A model generated the notes under the pieces. The model did not search any database. It had not been told where the DNA came from and worked only from the letters and a program-made list of their open reading frames with translations. A program made the translations under genes and the position numbers. From positions 1,426,001 through 1,490,000 of the forward strand of contig OZ244736.1 in the NCBI GenBank assembly GCA_965219405.1: a stretch of DNA of 64,000 nt, read 5' to 3'. Shown in pieces: positions 9,637 through 17,931 of the stretch (position 1 is its first letter; the number at the start of each line of letters is the position of its first letter). The DNA is from VXMO01 sp965219405 (lineage in GTDB: Bacteria > Chloroflexota > Dehalococcoidia > UBA6926).

Positions 9637-10788
9637 ATGAAAGGAATGGGTATGATGCCAGCCTTGTCTAAGTATGTGAAATCGATTGAGCCTGCGCGGA
9701 GCTGGGTGGTGATCGCGGCTATCTCGGCCTTAGCGATAGTCATGGTTCTTGCAGCCTCTGCATGTGAAGGAGCAACAGGGGCTCAAGGATCGCAGGGCGA
9801 TTCCGGACCGGCAGGGGCTCAAGGACCGCAGGGCGTGGCAGGACCCCAGGGCGAGTCAGGACCGGCAGGACCCCAGGGCGTGGCAGGACCGCCAGGAGCG
9901 ACAGGATCTCAAGGCGCTCAGGGAGATCCAGGTGGTCCTCAAGGATCGCGGGGTGCGACCGGTCCGACAGGGCCGGTAGGACCGCAAGGTGGGGACGGAC
10001 CGCAAGGTGACTTGGGACCTCCAGGGCCGATAGGACCCACGGGGCCGACAGGATCCACAGGGTCGACAGGACCCAGAGGACCTCAGGGCCAACAAGGACC
10101 TACGGGACCTTCAGGCGGGCCTGAAGGCCCGAAGGGAGACCCGGGGCCGGCCGGATCTCAGGGACAGGTCGGGCCTCGTGGCGCACAAGGTGAGGCAGGC
10201 CCACAAGGCCCACAAGGCATACAAGGTGACAGGGGTCCACAAGGACTGCTTGGAGCGACCGGACCTGAGGGACCGGCAGGCACGCAAGGGCCGGACGGCC
10301 CAACCGGACCTGAGGGACCACGGGGCCAGCAGGGCGAGCAAGGGCAAGCGGGCCCCGAAGGGCCTCAGGGGCCAGAGGGGCCGCTGGGAGCCCAAGGGCC
10401 GGAAGGTCAACGAGGTCCGCAAGGTGAGTCAGGACAACGCGGAGCGACGGGAGCTACAGGGACGTCAGGTCCTCATGGTCCTCAGGGAGAACAGGGCGAC
10501 CCCGGAGTATCCGACCTTCGAATCGCGAGATCGCAAAGTTCATCGAACAGCGATGCCGATAAGACTGAAACCGTGCTTTGCTCGACAGTTGGCTCAGGCT
10601 TCTCTGCGATCTCCGGTGGCGCGGTGGTAGACTCCTCTGATGGCGGCGTAGCCATAGTAGAATCCCGCCCGGTGGGAGTGCTTGGGGGAGTTCCTACAGG
10701 ATGGGCAGCAAGCGCCACTGAGATAAATTCAGTCGCTGGCAACTGGACACTCACCGTCTACGCAGTTTGTGCCAAGGTAGCAGGGTAA
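9637..10788 (+). CDS. Collagen-like Gly-X-Y repeat protein, probably exported or lipid-anchored
   Basis: The 383-residue product starts with a charged N-terminus, a hydrophobic helix (about residues 24-43) and LAASAC, a weak lipobox, so secretion with possible lipid attachment is inferred. A Gly-X-Y tract of roughly 250 residues follows, rich in GPQG, GPAG, GATG and GPTG triplets, with an early register break at GDPGGPQ. The C-terminal 90 or so residues are non-repetitive, with two Cys, and may be a trimerisation or capping domain. Bacterial collagen-like proteins form triple helices and are often surface-exposed, in adhesion or matrix roles. Start chosen by the GGTGAG ribosome-binding sequence and the signal peptide. 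The internal repeats make this locus prone to length variation. A hairpin terminator follows. Confidence 0.85.
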   Translation: MKGMGMMPALSKYVKSIEPARSWVVIAAISALAIVMVLAASACEGATGAQGSQGDSGPAGAQGPQGVAGPQGESGPAGPQGVAGPPGATGSQGAQGDPGGPQGSRGATGPTGPVGPQGGDGPQGDLGPPGPIGPTGPTGSTGSTGPRGPQGQQGPTGPSGGPEGPKGDPGPAGSQGQVGPRGAQGEAGPQGPQGIQGDRGPQGLLGATGPEGPAGTQGPDGPTGPEGPRGQQGEQGQAGPEGPQGPEGPLGAQGPEGQRGPQGESGQRGATGATGTSGPHGPQGEQGDPGVSDLRIARSQSSSNSDADKTETVLCSTVGSGFSAISGGAVVDSSDGGVAIVESRPVGVLGGVPTGWAASATEINSVAGNWTLTVYAVCAKVAG

Positions 10789-10874
10789 ACCGGCGCGGTG
10801 ACAGAAAGAACAACCGTGAAGAGTGAGGATGCTTAGTCGATTGATTCGATGAAGCTCTCTTGGAAGACTTGCAA

Positions 10875-10905
10875 GGGGCCGCTCCCATCTACTGGGAGCG
10901 GCTCC
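10875..10905 (+). terminator. Intrinsic terminator after the collagen-like gene
   Basis: A 13-bp stem (one G-T wobble), GGGGCCGCTCCCA paired with TGGGAGCGGCTCC, flanks a 5-nt TCTAC loop and is followed by TTCGCTTT. The stem is long and GC-rich; the T-tract is interrupted. It lies 87 bp after the collagen gene stop and fits a Rho-independent terminator. Confidence 0.7.
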
Positions 10906-11208
10906 TTCGCTTTGGCTCGTAGAGTCCCGTCTCGTCAGATGGTTGGCTGTCTCCGGAAAGCGCCAATCCCGGCCCCAATGTCTCAAGCAGCCGAGTGTGC
11001 GTCTCCGCGGGTGACAACCACTTGGCAATCGCGATTGCGGCCATCCTGGCAGAACGCAGGTGCCTCTGAAGTTGTTTGACACCTGTCTGCATGGACATTC
11101 CGTGCCAAGTGCGTTAACATCGGCAAACGTTTGCCTCCTCATTTCCGATTCTCGGCACAACAACGTCTGGCTTCGGACGGGGAGCGATTGAGGGAAACGA
11201 CAATATCT
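10906..11208. other. Intergenic region, 303 bp, nothing recognised
   Basis: No coding frame with protein-like features, RNA gene or repeat was recognised between the terminator and the kinase-like gene. Part of it is probably the 5' control region of the gene starting at 11209, which has a GAGGG ribosome-binding sequence just upstream. Confidence 0.4.
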
Positions 11209-12171
11209 ATGACAAGCAACGGAATACACATGAATGGCAGGCGGCCTTCCACGTTTGTTCGCGGTGGGGACGTGGTCTGCTTTGGTTTACTGACTCACTG
11301 CCTTCTACTCAAGGTCGACGAACTGCCCGAGCACAATGGCGGGGCGCCAATTCTGGACTCATTGGAATCCCTTGGCGATGATGCCGCCATCGCTGCAAGC
11401 ATCTTGACTCGTTGGGACGTTCCAACGCGGCTCATCACCTCACCGACCGGAAATGACAGTCGTGGGGAGAGGGTCCGGGAACATCTCGACGCCTGGGGCG
11501 TGAATGTCCGCCAGGACATCAAGGACGGATGGCCGACTCCGTTCGAAGTGTCGATCATAGACCCCGACGGTGGCCGAACGTATTTTCAGAGAAGAGATCC
11601 CGCCTCCATGGCCGAACTGAGGCCGCCGGATTCCTCCCAGCTCAAGAACGCGGGACTACTCTACGTCGATTGGTATGACGGACCCAGTGTTGTTCATGCC
11701 GTGCGGGACGCCGTTTCTCAGGACGTGCCCGTTTATCTCAACCTGGAATCCCAATACGACGGTGAATCGTGGATCACGGACCTGATTGGAGAAGCAAGCA
11801 TCTGCCAGGTTTCGCTGGATGTGCCCGAGGCATCCGGTGATCCGTCCGACATCGCTCGCGGCCTGATTGACCGCGGGGTGGAGTTGGCAGTCGTGACCCT
11901 GGGCGCTGATGGGTGTGTTGTTGCGCAGGGTGAGCAGGCATATCTCGTTAGGCCTCCGCAAGTGGACGTGGTGGACTGCAATGGAGCGGGCGCCGCCTTC
12001 TCGGCCGGCATCATGTACGGGCTTTGGGCGGGTTGGTCACTGGAGAATATCGGACGATTCGCCGCCGCCTATGCCGGGCTCAAGTGCGGGATATCCGGTT
12101 TGGCAGAAGTGCCGGTCAGCGATGTCCAGAAGACTGCCGCATCCGTCGAGGCGCAGCTTCTAAAGCTCTGA
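11209..12171 (+). CDS. PfkB/ribokinase-family protein lacking the catalytic Asp
   Basis: The 320-residue product has the PfkB fold pattern: an early GGDVVCFG strand, a substrate-lid region, an AVVTLGADG nucleotide-binding segment, and the second PfkB signature as VVDCNGAGAAFSAG. In active family members the last block is (D/N)TxGAGDxFxxG, where Asp is the base activating the phosphate-accepting hydroxyl; here that position (residue 262) is Ala, while the anion-hole GAG is kept. The protein may therefore bind sugar or nucleoside without phosphorylating it, or act very slowly. The ATG at 11209 was chosen over one at 11131 because of the GAGGG sequence 10 nt upstream. Its neighbours offer no sugar-pathway context. 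Confidence 0.8.
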   Translation: MTSNGIHMNGRRPSTFVRGGDVVCFGLLTHCLLLKVDELPEHNGGAPILDSLESLGDDAAIAASILTRWDVPTRLITSPTGNDSRGERVREHLDAWGVNVRQDIKDGWPTPFEVSIIDPDGGRTYFQRRDPASMAELRPPDSSQLKNAGLLYVDWYDGPSVVHAVRDAVSQDVPVYLNLESQYDGESWITDLIGEASICQVSLDVPEASGDPSDIARGLIDRGVELAVVTLGADGCVVAQGEQAYLVRPPQVDVVDCNGAGAAFSAGIMYGLWAGWSLENIGRFAAAYAGLKCGISGLAEVPVSDVQKTAASVEAQLLKL

Positions 12172-12182
12172 CGTTAGCGGTT

Positions 12183-12872
12183 CTAGTTCTTTTTGACCCA
12201 GAAGACGCAATAGCGCATCGGCTTGTGGTCGGTGAAGTACAACAGACCGCCAAGCTTATCGCCGCCTTCTTCCTCAACCAGGGAACAGCCGGACTCGTCA
12301 AGCATGCTCAGAAGGCGATGCTCATCATAGAGCTGGAATAGCCTCGCCACACCATCATTTCCAAACGCCCTGTCGCTCACCTCTGCGATGCCTGATCCGA
12401 CCTTGAACATCAGCTGCAGGACACCTCCGGGAGCCAGGACCCTGGCAAACTCCGGAATCGTCGTGTCCTCTACGTCCTGCGGCGACAGATGCTGGATGAC
12501 GGCATTGCACAGGATGAGGTCGAAGAAATCAGACTTGTATGGCAGGGGCTCTCTCAAGTCGGCGACGCTAATCTTGTTGGCGATTTCCGGGTGTTCTGTC
12601 TTTCCCAGCTTGATGTTCTCCTCGACTGCGTCAATTCCGTATGCGTCAAATCCCCATGAATGGAGAAGGGCAACATCACGGGCACCGGCGCCGCATCCGG
12701 CGTCCAGACTGCGTTTGCCCGGCGCCAAATCACGTGCGCGATTGAGTAGATCCATATCGCCATTCAGCCGCGGATGAGACACCTCGTCGTATTTCGAATG
12801 CGAGAATTCATGAGACATCTGGGAGTATCTCTTGCCATGCTCCCTGTAGAACTCTAACGACTCAAACTGCAT
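12183..12872 (-). CDS. Class I SAM-dependent methyltransferase
   Basis: This 229-residue protein carries the Rossmann methyltransferase motif I LDAGCGAGARD, a motif II-like acidic residue in YGIDAVEE, the DLILCNAVIQHL strand and a LAPGG post-motif, as in Methyltransf_11/25 enzymes; the substrate cannot be read from sequence. The ATG at 12872 is preferred over one at 12911 because AGGGATGG lies 6 nt upstream. It is transcribed away from the NRPS-like reductase gene, sharing a 167-bp divergent region with promoter-like hexamers, so the enzyme may tailor the product made there. That link is inference. It runs convergent with the PfkB-like gene, 11 bp away. Confidence 0.85.
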   Translation of the reverse strand: MQFESLEFYREHGKRYSQMSHEFSHSKYDEVSHPRLNGDMDLLNRARDLAPGKRSLDAGCGAGARDVALLHSWGFDAYGIDAVEENIKLGKTEHPEIANKISVADLREPLPYKSDFFDLILCNAVIQHLSPQDVEDTTIPEFARVLAPGGVLQLMFKVGSGIAEVSDRAFGNDGVARLFQLYDEHRLLSMLDESGCSLVEEEGGDKLGGLLYFTDHKPMRYCVFWVKKN

Positions 12873-12931
12873 ATAAAACCATCCCTTCGGCAAATGACTG
12901 GACCAGGTCAACGGTGTGAGGCCACCGCTAG

Positions 12932-12960
12932 ATTTTACATTGACTTAACATTCTTGTAAA
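12932..12960 (-). promoter_or_regulatory. Sigma-70-type promoter for the methyltransferase gene
   Basis: On the minus strand TTTACA (12960-12955) and TAAAAT (12937-12932) are separated by 17 bp, close to consensus at both boxes. The predicted transcript would begin near 12925, about 50 nt before the methyltransferase start. Confidence 0.5.
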
Positions 12961-12981
12961 ATCGCTCTTCAACCTTATAGA
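12954..12981 (+). promoter_or_regulatory. Candidate promoter for the NRPS-like gene
   Basis: TTGTAA (12954-12959) and TATAGA (12976-12981) have a 16-bp spacer and point toward the adenylation-carrier-reductase gene starting at 13040. The boxes overlap the minus-strand promoter, so the two transcripts may compete. Weaker match than the minus-strand site. Confidence 0.35.
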
Positions 12982-13039
12982 TGCGTTTTTGATTACCTGT
13001 TCCGTCGGGGCCAGGTCCGGGGTAGTAGGGGAAGATAAG

Positions 13040-16021
13040 ATGGTTTTAGTGGGACACAACGTCCATCAGTTATTTGAAACGCAAGCTGCCAGAACCCCGG
13101 ATGCCGCGGCAATCGTATTCGGCGATGGGCGGATGACCTATGCAGAATTGAACCGGTCAGCGGACGCGTTGGGAGCCTGGCTTCGAAGCTGTGGTGTAGG
13201 GACCGATGCCCCCGTGGGCATATTCATGGATACGTGCTCCGAGTACATCCTCGGGGCCATCGCGACCCTTAAGGCCGGCGGGGCATTCATGCCGATGGCC
13301 GTTGACTCCCCGGAACCCTTGTTGCGCGGCATCGTGTCCGAGGCTCAACCCAAGGTCGTGCTCACCAAAGAGCGATTCCTCCCCAAGCTGGCTGAGTTCA
13401 CTGAGACTCGCATACTCCCCATTGATAGTGACGACTCCTGGCGAGCATATGAGGCGGCAGACCGTACGGCGCACGCGGACAGCGATGATCTGGCATTCAT
13501 CCCCTATACCTCCGGCACCACCGGTGACCCGAAAGGCGTGATGCTGAGTGTGGGAGCGATGATGTCCTCCTACGACGCCAGGTACACGTACAGTTCCTAC
13601 GACGTTGGAGATAGGGTCGGGTGCAATATCTTCTTCCCCTGGGAGTTCCTGCGGCCGCTGTTGAAGGGCGGGACAGTGTATGTGATTCCTGACGAGGTCA
13701 TATTCGTCCCTCGCGCTCTCGCCAGGTTCATCTCAGAACACCGGCTGTCAGAGATCCTGTTCACGCCGTCCCTGCTGCAGAGCGTCCTGAACTCCTCAGA
13801 CCTCGGGCATCTCCGGGAACAGATGTCGTCTCTGCGAGTCGTCTGGCTGAATGGAGAGGTGGTGCCTGCCAGCCTGCTCAGGCAGGCGCGGGATGTCTTG
13901 CCGCCAAACGCCCGCTTGTTCAATACCTACAGCATCAGTGAGACCCACGATGTCTGCACCATTGACCTGACCGAACTGTCGCTGGATGGGATGGACACGT
14001 GCCCGGTTGGCTTTGCCATGGACGGCGTCGAGCTCCGTGTGCGTCCGGAGGACGGCTCCGCAGTGGAGGCGAGTGGTGTAGGGGAGTTGCTCATCGGCGG
14101 TCAGGGTGTGGCGCGGGGCTATCTCAAGAGGCCTGATCTGGATGCCGAGAGGTTCATCACGCTGGATGAAGAGCGCTATTACGCAACCGGCGATCTTGCA
14201 GAAGTTGCGCCTGACGGCATGACGACGATCGTGGGTCGGACCGATTCCATGGTCAAGATCAGGGGATACACCGTGTATCTCGGCGCTATTGAAGAGATGC
14301 TGCGCAGACATTGTGATGCCGCCGATGCGGCGGTCGTCGTTGAGACCATGGACGAGACCAGCAAGCGGTTGCTTGCCTATGTTGTTCGAGACCCGAATGC
14401 GACCTGGAAGTTGGACGCGCGAAGCGGGGCGAGCAGGGATCTGCGAAACCTGCTGGAACGATACCTGCCTCTCTATTCCGTCCCATCGCATTTCATTGAA
14501 ATGGACGCCCTGCCGATCAATCAGCAGACCGGCAAGCTGCAACGGAAGGCTTTGCCTTCGCTGCGCAATGGGGCATCGCCGGACAAGCGACGAACAAGAC
14601 TGACCGAACATGCCACGCCGGCGGAGAGACGCGCGGTCTTGCGTGAGCTATGGGCTGACACGCTGGAACTCAACCTCGACGATTTGGAGGACGACTGGAA
14701 TTTCTTTGATCTTGGCGGCCACTCGCTGGCGGGCATGGCTCTCACTATCGCCATCGAGGAGACGTTCGGGACAGAACTGAGCGGCGTCGAGGTATACGAG
14801 TACCCCACCATAGGCGAACTTGCGGCATATCTGGAAAATGACGGAGCAGGGGGAGCAGCATCCGGCATAACGCTGGCTCAAGACGCACAGCTCGACCCGG
14901 AAATTACGCCCCAAGGCAGCGCCAAAACTACACGATTGAGCGAGGCATCCTCCATCTTTGTCACCGGAACAACCGGATTCCTTGGCGCATTTCTGCTTGA
15001 TCAGCTGGTGCAATCCACGGGGCCGGATACGACGTTCTACTGCCTCGCACGCGACGGTGATGCCGGAGAGGGTGCGTCGTCTAATCGGGTGCTGGAGACG
15101 CTGAAATTCTACGGGCTGCCCAGCCAATCTGCGGGGGATCGGATCATCCCTGTCGCGGGAGACCTCACGCAAGCCATGATGGGACTGGGCGGCGACAAGT
15201 ATAACGAGCTTGCGGACAAGATCGACCTCGTATTCCACTGCGCCGCCTCCGTCAACTACGTCTACCCGTATTCAGCCTCCAAGCCCCACACCGTCGGCGG
15301 CACGACAGAGATACTCAGATTCGCTACTAACGGCAAGCCAAAGACAGTGCAGTACATCTCATCCAACGGCATCTTCCCCGGCGGAGATTCAACTCCGTAC
15401 CTGGAGAACAACGAGATCGACGCCTGGGTGGACCGGATGGAAGGAGGGTATAACCAGTCGAAGTGGGTCGCGGAGCGGCTGGTTTGGCATTCGGTCTCAC
15501 GAGGACTGCCGGTTTGCATGTATCGGCCCGGCAACATCGGCCACCATAGCGGAACGGGCACGGGCAATCCCAACGACTACCTGCTGCTGATCCTCAAGGC
15601 CTGCGCCCGCATGGGCAGCGCGCCAGAGGCGCCGGACTGGTTCTTTGAGATGACTCCGGTGGACTTCCTGGTTTCCGCAATCAGCAGGATCGCGGATGAT
15701 CCAAATCACCTGGGCAGGGTCTACAACGTGGTCCAGCAGGATCCGGTTCCGGCAGACCAGGTCTTTGACCTCATGCGGCGCAACGGACACATCACTGAAC
15801 AGGTTCCGTTGACGGAGTGGAAGGCGAGATTGCAGGAGACGGCCGACCACGACGATGACCTGGAGCTGAAGATGCTGATCCGCTCACTGGACTCAGTAGA
15901 GCCGTACCTGTCGGATGCCAGTGTCTACGATATGAGCAAGTTCATTGAGGCACTCTCAGGAATCGGCCTCACAATGCCGATTCTCGGCGCGGACTACGTG
16001 ACGATGTTCCTGGAAAAGTAA
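13040..16021 (+). CDS. NRPS-like adenylation-carrier-reductase protein (A-T-R, carboxylic acid reductase type)
   Basis: The 993-residue product has three modules. The adenylation domain shows YTSGTTGDPKGV (from residue 156), NTYSISETHD, YATGDLAEV, GRTDSMVKIRGY and TGKLQRKAL with the catalytic Lys. The carrier domain has LGGHSL with the phosphopantetheine Ser562. The reductase domain has VTGTTGFLG (641-649) and YNQSK (Tyr804, Lys808) of the short-chain-dehydrogenase type. Such proteins (Lys2, CarA and related) activate an acid with ATP, load it on the carrier and release it reductively with NADPH as aldehyde or alcohol. The A4 position equivalent to GrsA Asp235 appears to be Ile197, which argues against an alpha-amino-acid substrate. 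A phosphopantetheinyl transferase is not in the window. ATG 13040 follows a GGGGA sequence. Confidence 0.9.
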   Translation: MVLVGHNVHQLFETQAARTPDAAAIVFGDGRMTYAELNRSADALGAWLRSCGVGTDAPVGIFMDTCSEYILGAIATLKAGGAFMPMAVDSPEPLLRGIVSEAQPKVVLTKERFLPKLAEFTETRILPIDSDDSWRAYEAADRTAHADSDDLAFIPYTSGTTGDPKGVMLSVGAMMSSYDARYTYSSYDVGDRVGCNIFFPWEFLRPLLKGGTVYVIPDEVIFVPRALARFISEHRLSEILFTPSLLQSVLNSSDLGHLREQMSSLRVVWLNGEVVPASLLRQARDVLPPNARLFNTYSISETHDVCTIDLTELSLDGMDTCPVGFAMDGVELRVRPEDGSAVEASGVGELLIGGQGVARGYLKRPDLDAERFITLDEERYYATGDLAEVAPDGMTTIVGRTDSMVKIRGYTVYLGAIEEMLRRHCDAADAAVVVETMDETSKRLLAYVVRDPNATWKLDARSGASRDLRNLLERYLPLYSVPSHFIEMDALPINQQTGKLQRKALPSLRNGASPDKRRTRLTEHATPAERRAVLRELWADTLELNLDDLEDDWNFFDLGGHSLAGMALTIAIEETFGTELSGVEVYEYPTIGELAAYLENDGAGGAASGITLAQDAQLDPEITPQGSAKTTRLSEASSIFVTGTTGFLGAFLLDQLVQSTGPDTTFYCLARDGDAGEGASSNRVLETLKFYGLPSQSAGDRIIPVAGDLTQAMMGLGGDKYNELADKIDLVFHCAASVNYVYPYSASKPHTVGGTTEILRFATNGKPKTVQYISSNGIFPGGDSTPYLENNEIDAWVDRMEGGYNQSKWVAERLVWHSVSRGLPVCMYRPGNIGHHSGTGTGNPNDYLLLILKACARMGSAPEAPDWFFEMTPVDFLVSAISRIADDPNHLGRVYNVVQQDPVPADQVFDLMRRNGHITEQVPLTEWKARLQETADHDDDLELKMLIRSLDSVEPYLSDASVYDMSKFIEALSGIGLTMPILGADYVTMFLEK

Positions 16022-16406
16022 GGAGTGGTGAGGAGGTAGAGCGGGTTGGTGGGCCGTGTAAGACTGAATTGCGAGCTTTCCGCTGGGAGGTTTCGATACT
16101 ATCAAATTGGCTTTAATGGCGCCAGACAACATTCGATATGAATGTAGAGCAGGCTCTTGGCTCCTCTCCACCGGTGTGCGGCGTTCCGAATAGGTTCGTC
16201 AACGACCATATGGCGGCGTCACACGCAATTGATCTAAGGAAGCGGGAGCCGGCCTAGCGACCACGGACAAGTCCCGCAAGCTTCCGGCCTGCCAGGGTTG
16301 GACGCTCGGCCAACCTCATCAATGGATCACTCAGACGCTACACCTGTGGCTTCGCTGCGTGCTCGCCGTTGTCTCCTAGTTGGGGAGATGAGAGTAAAAT
16401 GTCCAT
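16022..16406. other. Intergenic region, 385 bp, nothing recognised
   Basis: Between the reductase gene and the metal-exporter operator I see no supported gene, terminator or repeat. The 71-codon antisense frame at 15956-16171 lies partly over the reductase gene and has no protein-like signal. Confidence 0.4.
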
Positions 16407-16422
16407 TAACTGCTAGCAGTTA
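16407..16422. promoter_or_regulatory. Perfect 16-bp palindrome, candidate operator
   Basis: TAACTGCTAGCAGTTA reads identically on both strands and ends 8 bp before the CDF exporter start. A perfect palindrome of this size immediately before a metal-efflux gene suggests a repressor site, for example of an ArsR-, MerR- or DtxR-type metal sensor, although no regulator gene is adjacent. It could also form a small hairpin affecting ribosome access to the GGTGGA sequence that follows. Confidence 0.5.
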
Positions 16423-16430
16423 TCGGTGGA

Positions 16431-17438
16431 ATGATGCAAGAACGTCAACATGGGCAAGCTGACGATGCCGAAGCGATGAGCACGGGCCGCTATCACGCTG
16501 GGCATGACCACGCCCAAGACTATCGCATCGCCGCCCGACGCGGCCTGGTAATTGTTCTGGGCCTGATTTCCTGCCACATGGCCATCGAAATTGTCGGCGG
16601 CATTCTTTCCGGCAGCTTGGGACTGCTGGCCCACGCTACCCATATGGTTACCGACGCCGTCGCCATTTGCCTGGCTCTGTTTGCCATGTGGATTGCAGAG
16701 CGTCCAGCCACAATTAAGCGCACCTTTGGCTTCCATCGCTTAGAAGTGCTGGTGGTCATGTTCAATGCCCTTGCCCTCTGGGTGCTTGCCACCGGGATTT
16801 TTTATGAGGCTTACCAGCGGCTTGGCGAACACGCTGAAGGCCATGGCCACGAGGTGGAAGGCGGGCTGATGCTGAGTGTCGCCGTCGCCGGACTGGCCAT
16901 AAACCTGCTGGCAGCCTGGATCCTCTCCCGCTCGTCGCGGGACAGCATCAACGTCGAAGGCGCCTTCTGGCACATCATGGCCGACCTTATGGGGTCCGTC
17001 GTCCTGGTGATATCAGGCCTCCTCACGTTTTTTGTCCACTGGGAACTTGTTGATCCCATACTGAGCATCTTCATTGCCGTACTAATCTTGATTACCTCCT
17101 GCCGTTTGGCCATCAAGGTGTTTCGTGTGCTGCTGGAGAACGTCCCGCCAGGACTGGATATGTATAGGCTTTGCAGCGAACTGGAAAATGTGGAGGGTGT
17201 GACCCTGATTCACGACGTTCACGCCTGGACAATTACCACCGGCTACGATGCCCTCACCGTCCATGTGCTCATTGACCCCGAATACCAAGGGGGATTTGAG
17301 CCGCTTCAGCGTCACCTGCGGCGAATCATCTACGAGGAGTTCGGCATTCGCCATATCACCATCCAGATAGAGCAGTCGGTGGAAGACTGTACTGAGAACC
17401 ACCACATTGGCCACCTTGAAGCGACGTCCAACTCTTGA
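16431..17438 (+). CDS. Cation diffusion facilitator metal exporter (CzcD/ZitB type)
   Basis: This 335-residue protein has a His-containing N-terminus (GRYHAGHDHAQD), six predicted membrane helices, a His-rich loop (EHAEGHGHEVEGG) and a cytosolic C-terminal domain with HDVHAW. The transport-site pairs are present: His71/Asp75 in HMVTD and His181/Asp185 in HIMAD, the HD-HD arrangement linked to Zn2+ (also Cd2+, Co2+) over Fe or Mn. Such proteins are dimeric proton antiporters that expel divalent metals. The start could be 16431 or 16434; a GGTGGA sequence precedes both. The upstream 16-bp palindrome suggests metal-responsive control. Base composition is somewhat less GC-biased than the flanking genes, by eye. 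Single-gene transcription unit. Confidence 0.92.
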   Translation: MMQERQHGQADDAEAMSTGRYHAGHDHAQDYRIAARRGLVIVLGLISCHMAIEIVGGILSGSLGLLAHATHMVTDAVAICLALFAMWIAERPATIKRTFGFHRLEVLVVMFNALALWVLATGIFYEAYQRLGEHAEGHGHEVEGGLMLSVAVAGLAINLLAAWILSRSSRDSINVEGAFWHIMADLMGSVVLVISGLLTFFVHWELVDPILSIFIAVLILITSCRLAIKVFRVLLENVPPGLDMYRLCSELENVEGVTLIHDVHAWTITTGYDALTVHVLIDPEYQGGFEPLQRHLRRIIYEEFGIRHITIQIEQSVEDCTENHHIGHLEATSNS

Positions 17439-17563
17439 GCCCATTCATACGCAACAGCCGTTTCGCAGGACGGCGGAGGGGTGTGTTACGCAGGGCTCGG
17501 TTCTTCGCCGCAGAGATCGCTTTGAACAGCAGCGATCACAATACGGTACGTCGAGGCCGGAAG

Positions 17564-17640
17564 TGGTGGGCGGCGAGGGGCTCGAACCCCCGGCCTTCTG
17601 CGTGTAAAGCAGACGCTCTAACCAGCTGAGCTAGCCGCCC
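17564..17640 (-). tRNA. tRNA-Val, anticodon TAC
   Basis: The minus strand gives a full cloverleaf: acceptor GGGCGGC/GCCGCCC, D-arm GCTC...GAGC, anticodon stem TCTGC/GCAGA around TTTACAC (anticodon TAC), T-arm with TTCGAGC, discriminator A, and a genome-encoded CCA (17564-17566). Confidence 0.96.
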
Positions 17641-17683
17641 TCACGTCTCAAGGGTACTCCAATGTTGCTGACGAGCGAGAAAG

Positions 17684-17761
17684 TGGCGCGCTTGGCGGGA
17701 CTCGAACCCACGGCCTCAGCCTCCGCAGGGCTGCGCTCTATCCAGACTGAGCTACAAGCGC
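17684..17761 (-). tRNA. tRNA-Arg, anticodon GCG
   Basis: Minus-strand cloverleaf: acceptor GCGCTTG/CAAGCGC, D-arm GCTC...GAGC with the GGATA segment holding A20 typical of Arg tRNAs, anticodon stem CAGCC/GGCTG around CTGCGGA (anticodon GCG), T-arm with TTCGAGT, discriminator G, encoded CCA. The body resembles bacterial tRNA-Arg(CCG), with G in place of C at position 34. Most bacteria read CGU/CGC with an ACG anticodon edited to inosine, so GCG is unusual. Confidence 0.93.
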
Positions 17762-17806
17762 GTGTCACTCATGGCCGTTTTCGGCCTCAGTTCGTCCAGC
17801 CTGTCG

Positions 17807-17893
17807 TGGTGCCGAGGGAGAGATTTGAACTCTCACGCCCACTAGGGGCACTGCGCCCTGAACGCAGCGCGTCTGCCGTTCCGCCACCTCGGC
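17807..17893 (-). tRNA. tRNA-Leu, anticodon CAG
   Basis: Minus-strand class II tRNA with a long variable arm: acceptor GCCGAGG/CCTCGGC, anticodon stem CTGCG/CGCAG around TTCAGGG (anticodon CAG), T-loop TTCAAAT, discriminator A, encoded CCA (17807-17809). First of the three tRNAs in transcription order. Confidence 0.96.
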
Positions 17894-17931
17894 TCGATGT
17901 TGTCGACTCGACTGTCCGTTGTGCGCTATCC

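Noticed and set aside
9767..10510. Repetitive DNA considered as a CRISPR array or satellite
   Set aside because: The repeats are 9-nt Gly-X-Y codon periods in one open frame with no constant repeat or unique spacers; a collagen-like protein explains them.
17684..17761. Reading the Arg tRNA anticodon as CCG
   Set aside because: The base-paired stem CAGCC/GGCTG fixes a seven-base loop CTGCGGA, which places GCG at positions 34-36.
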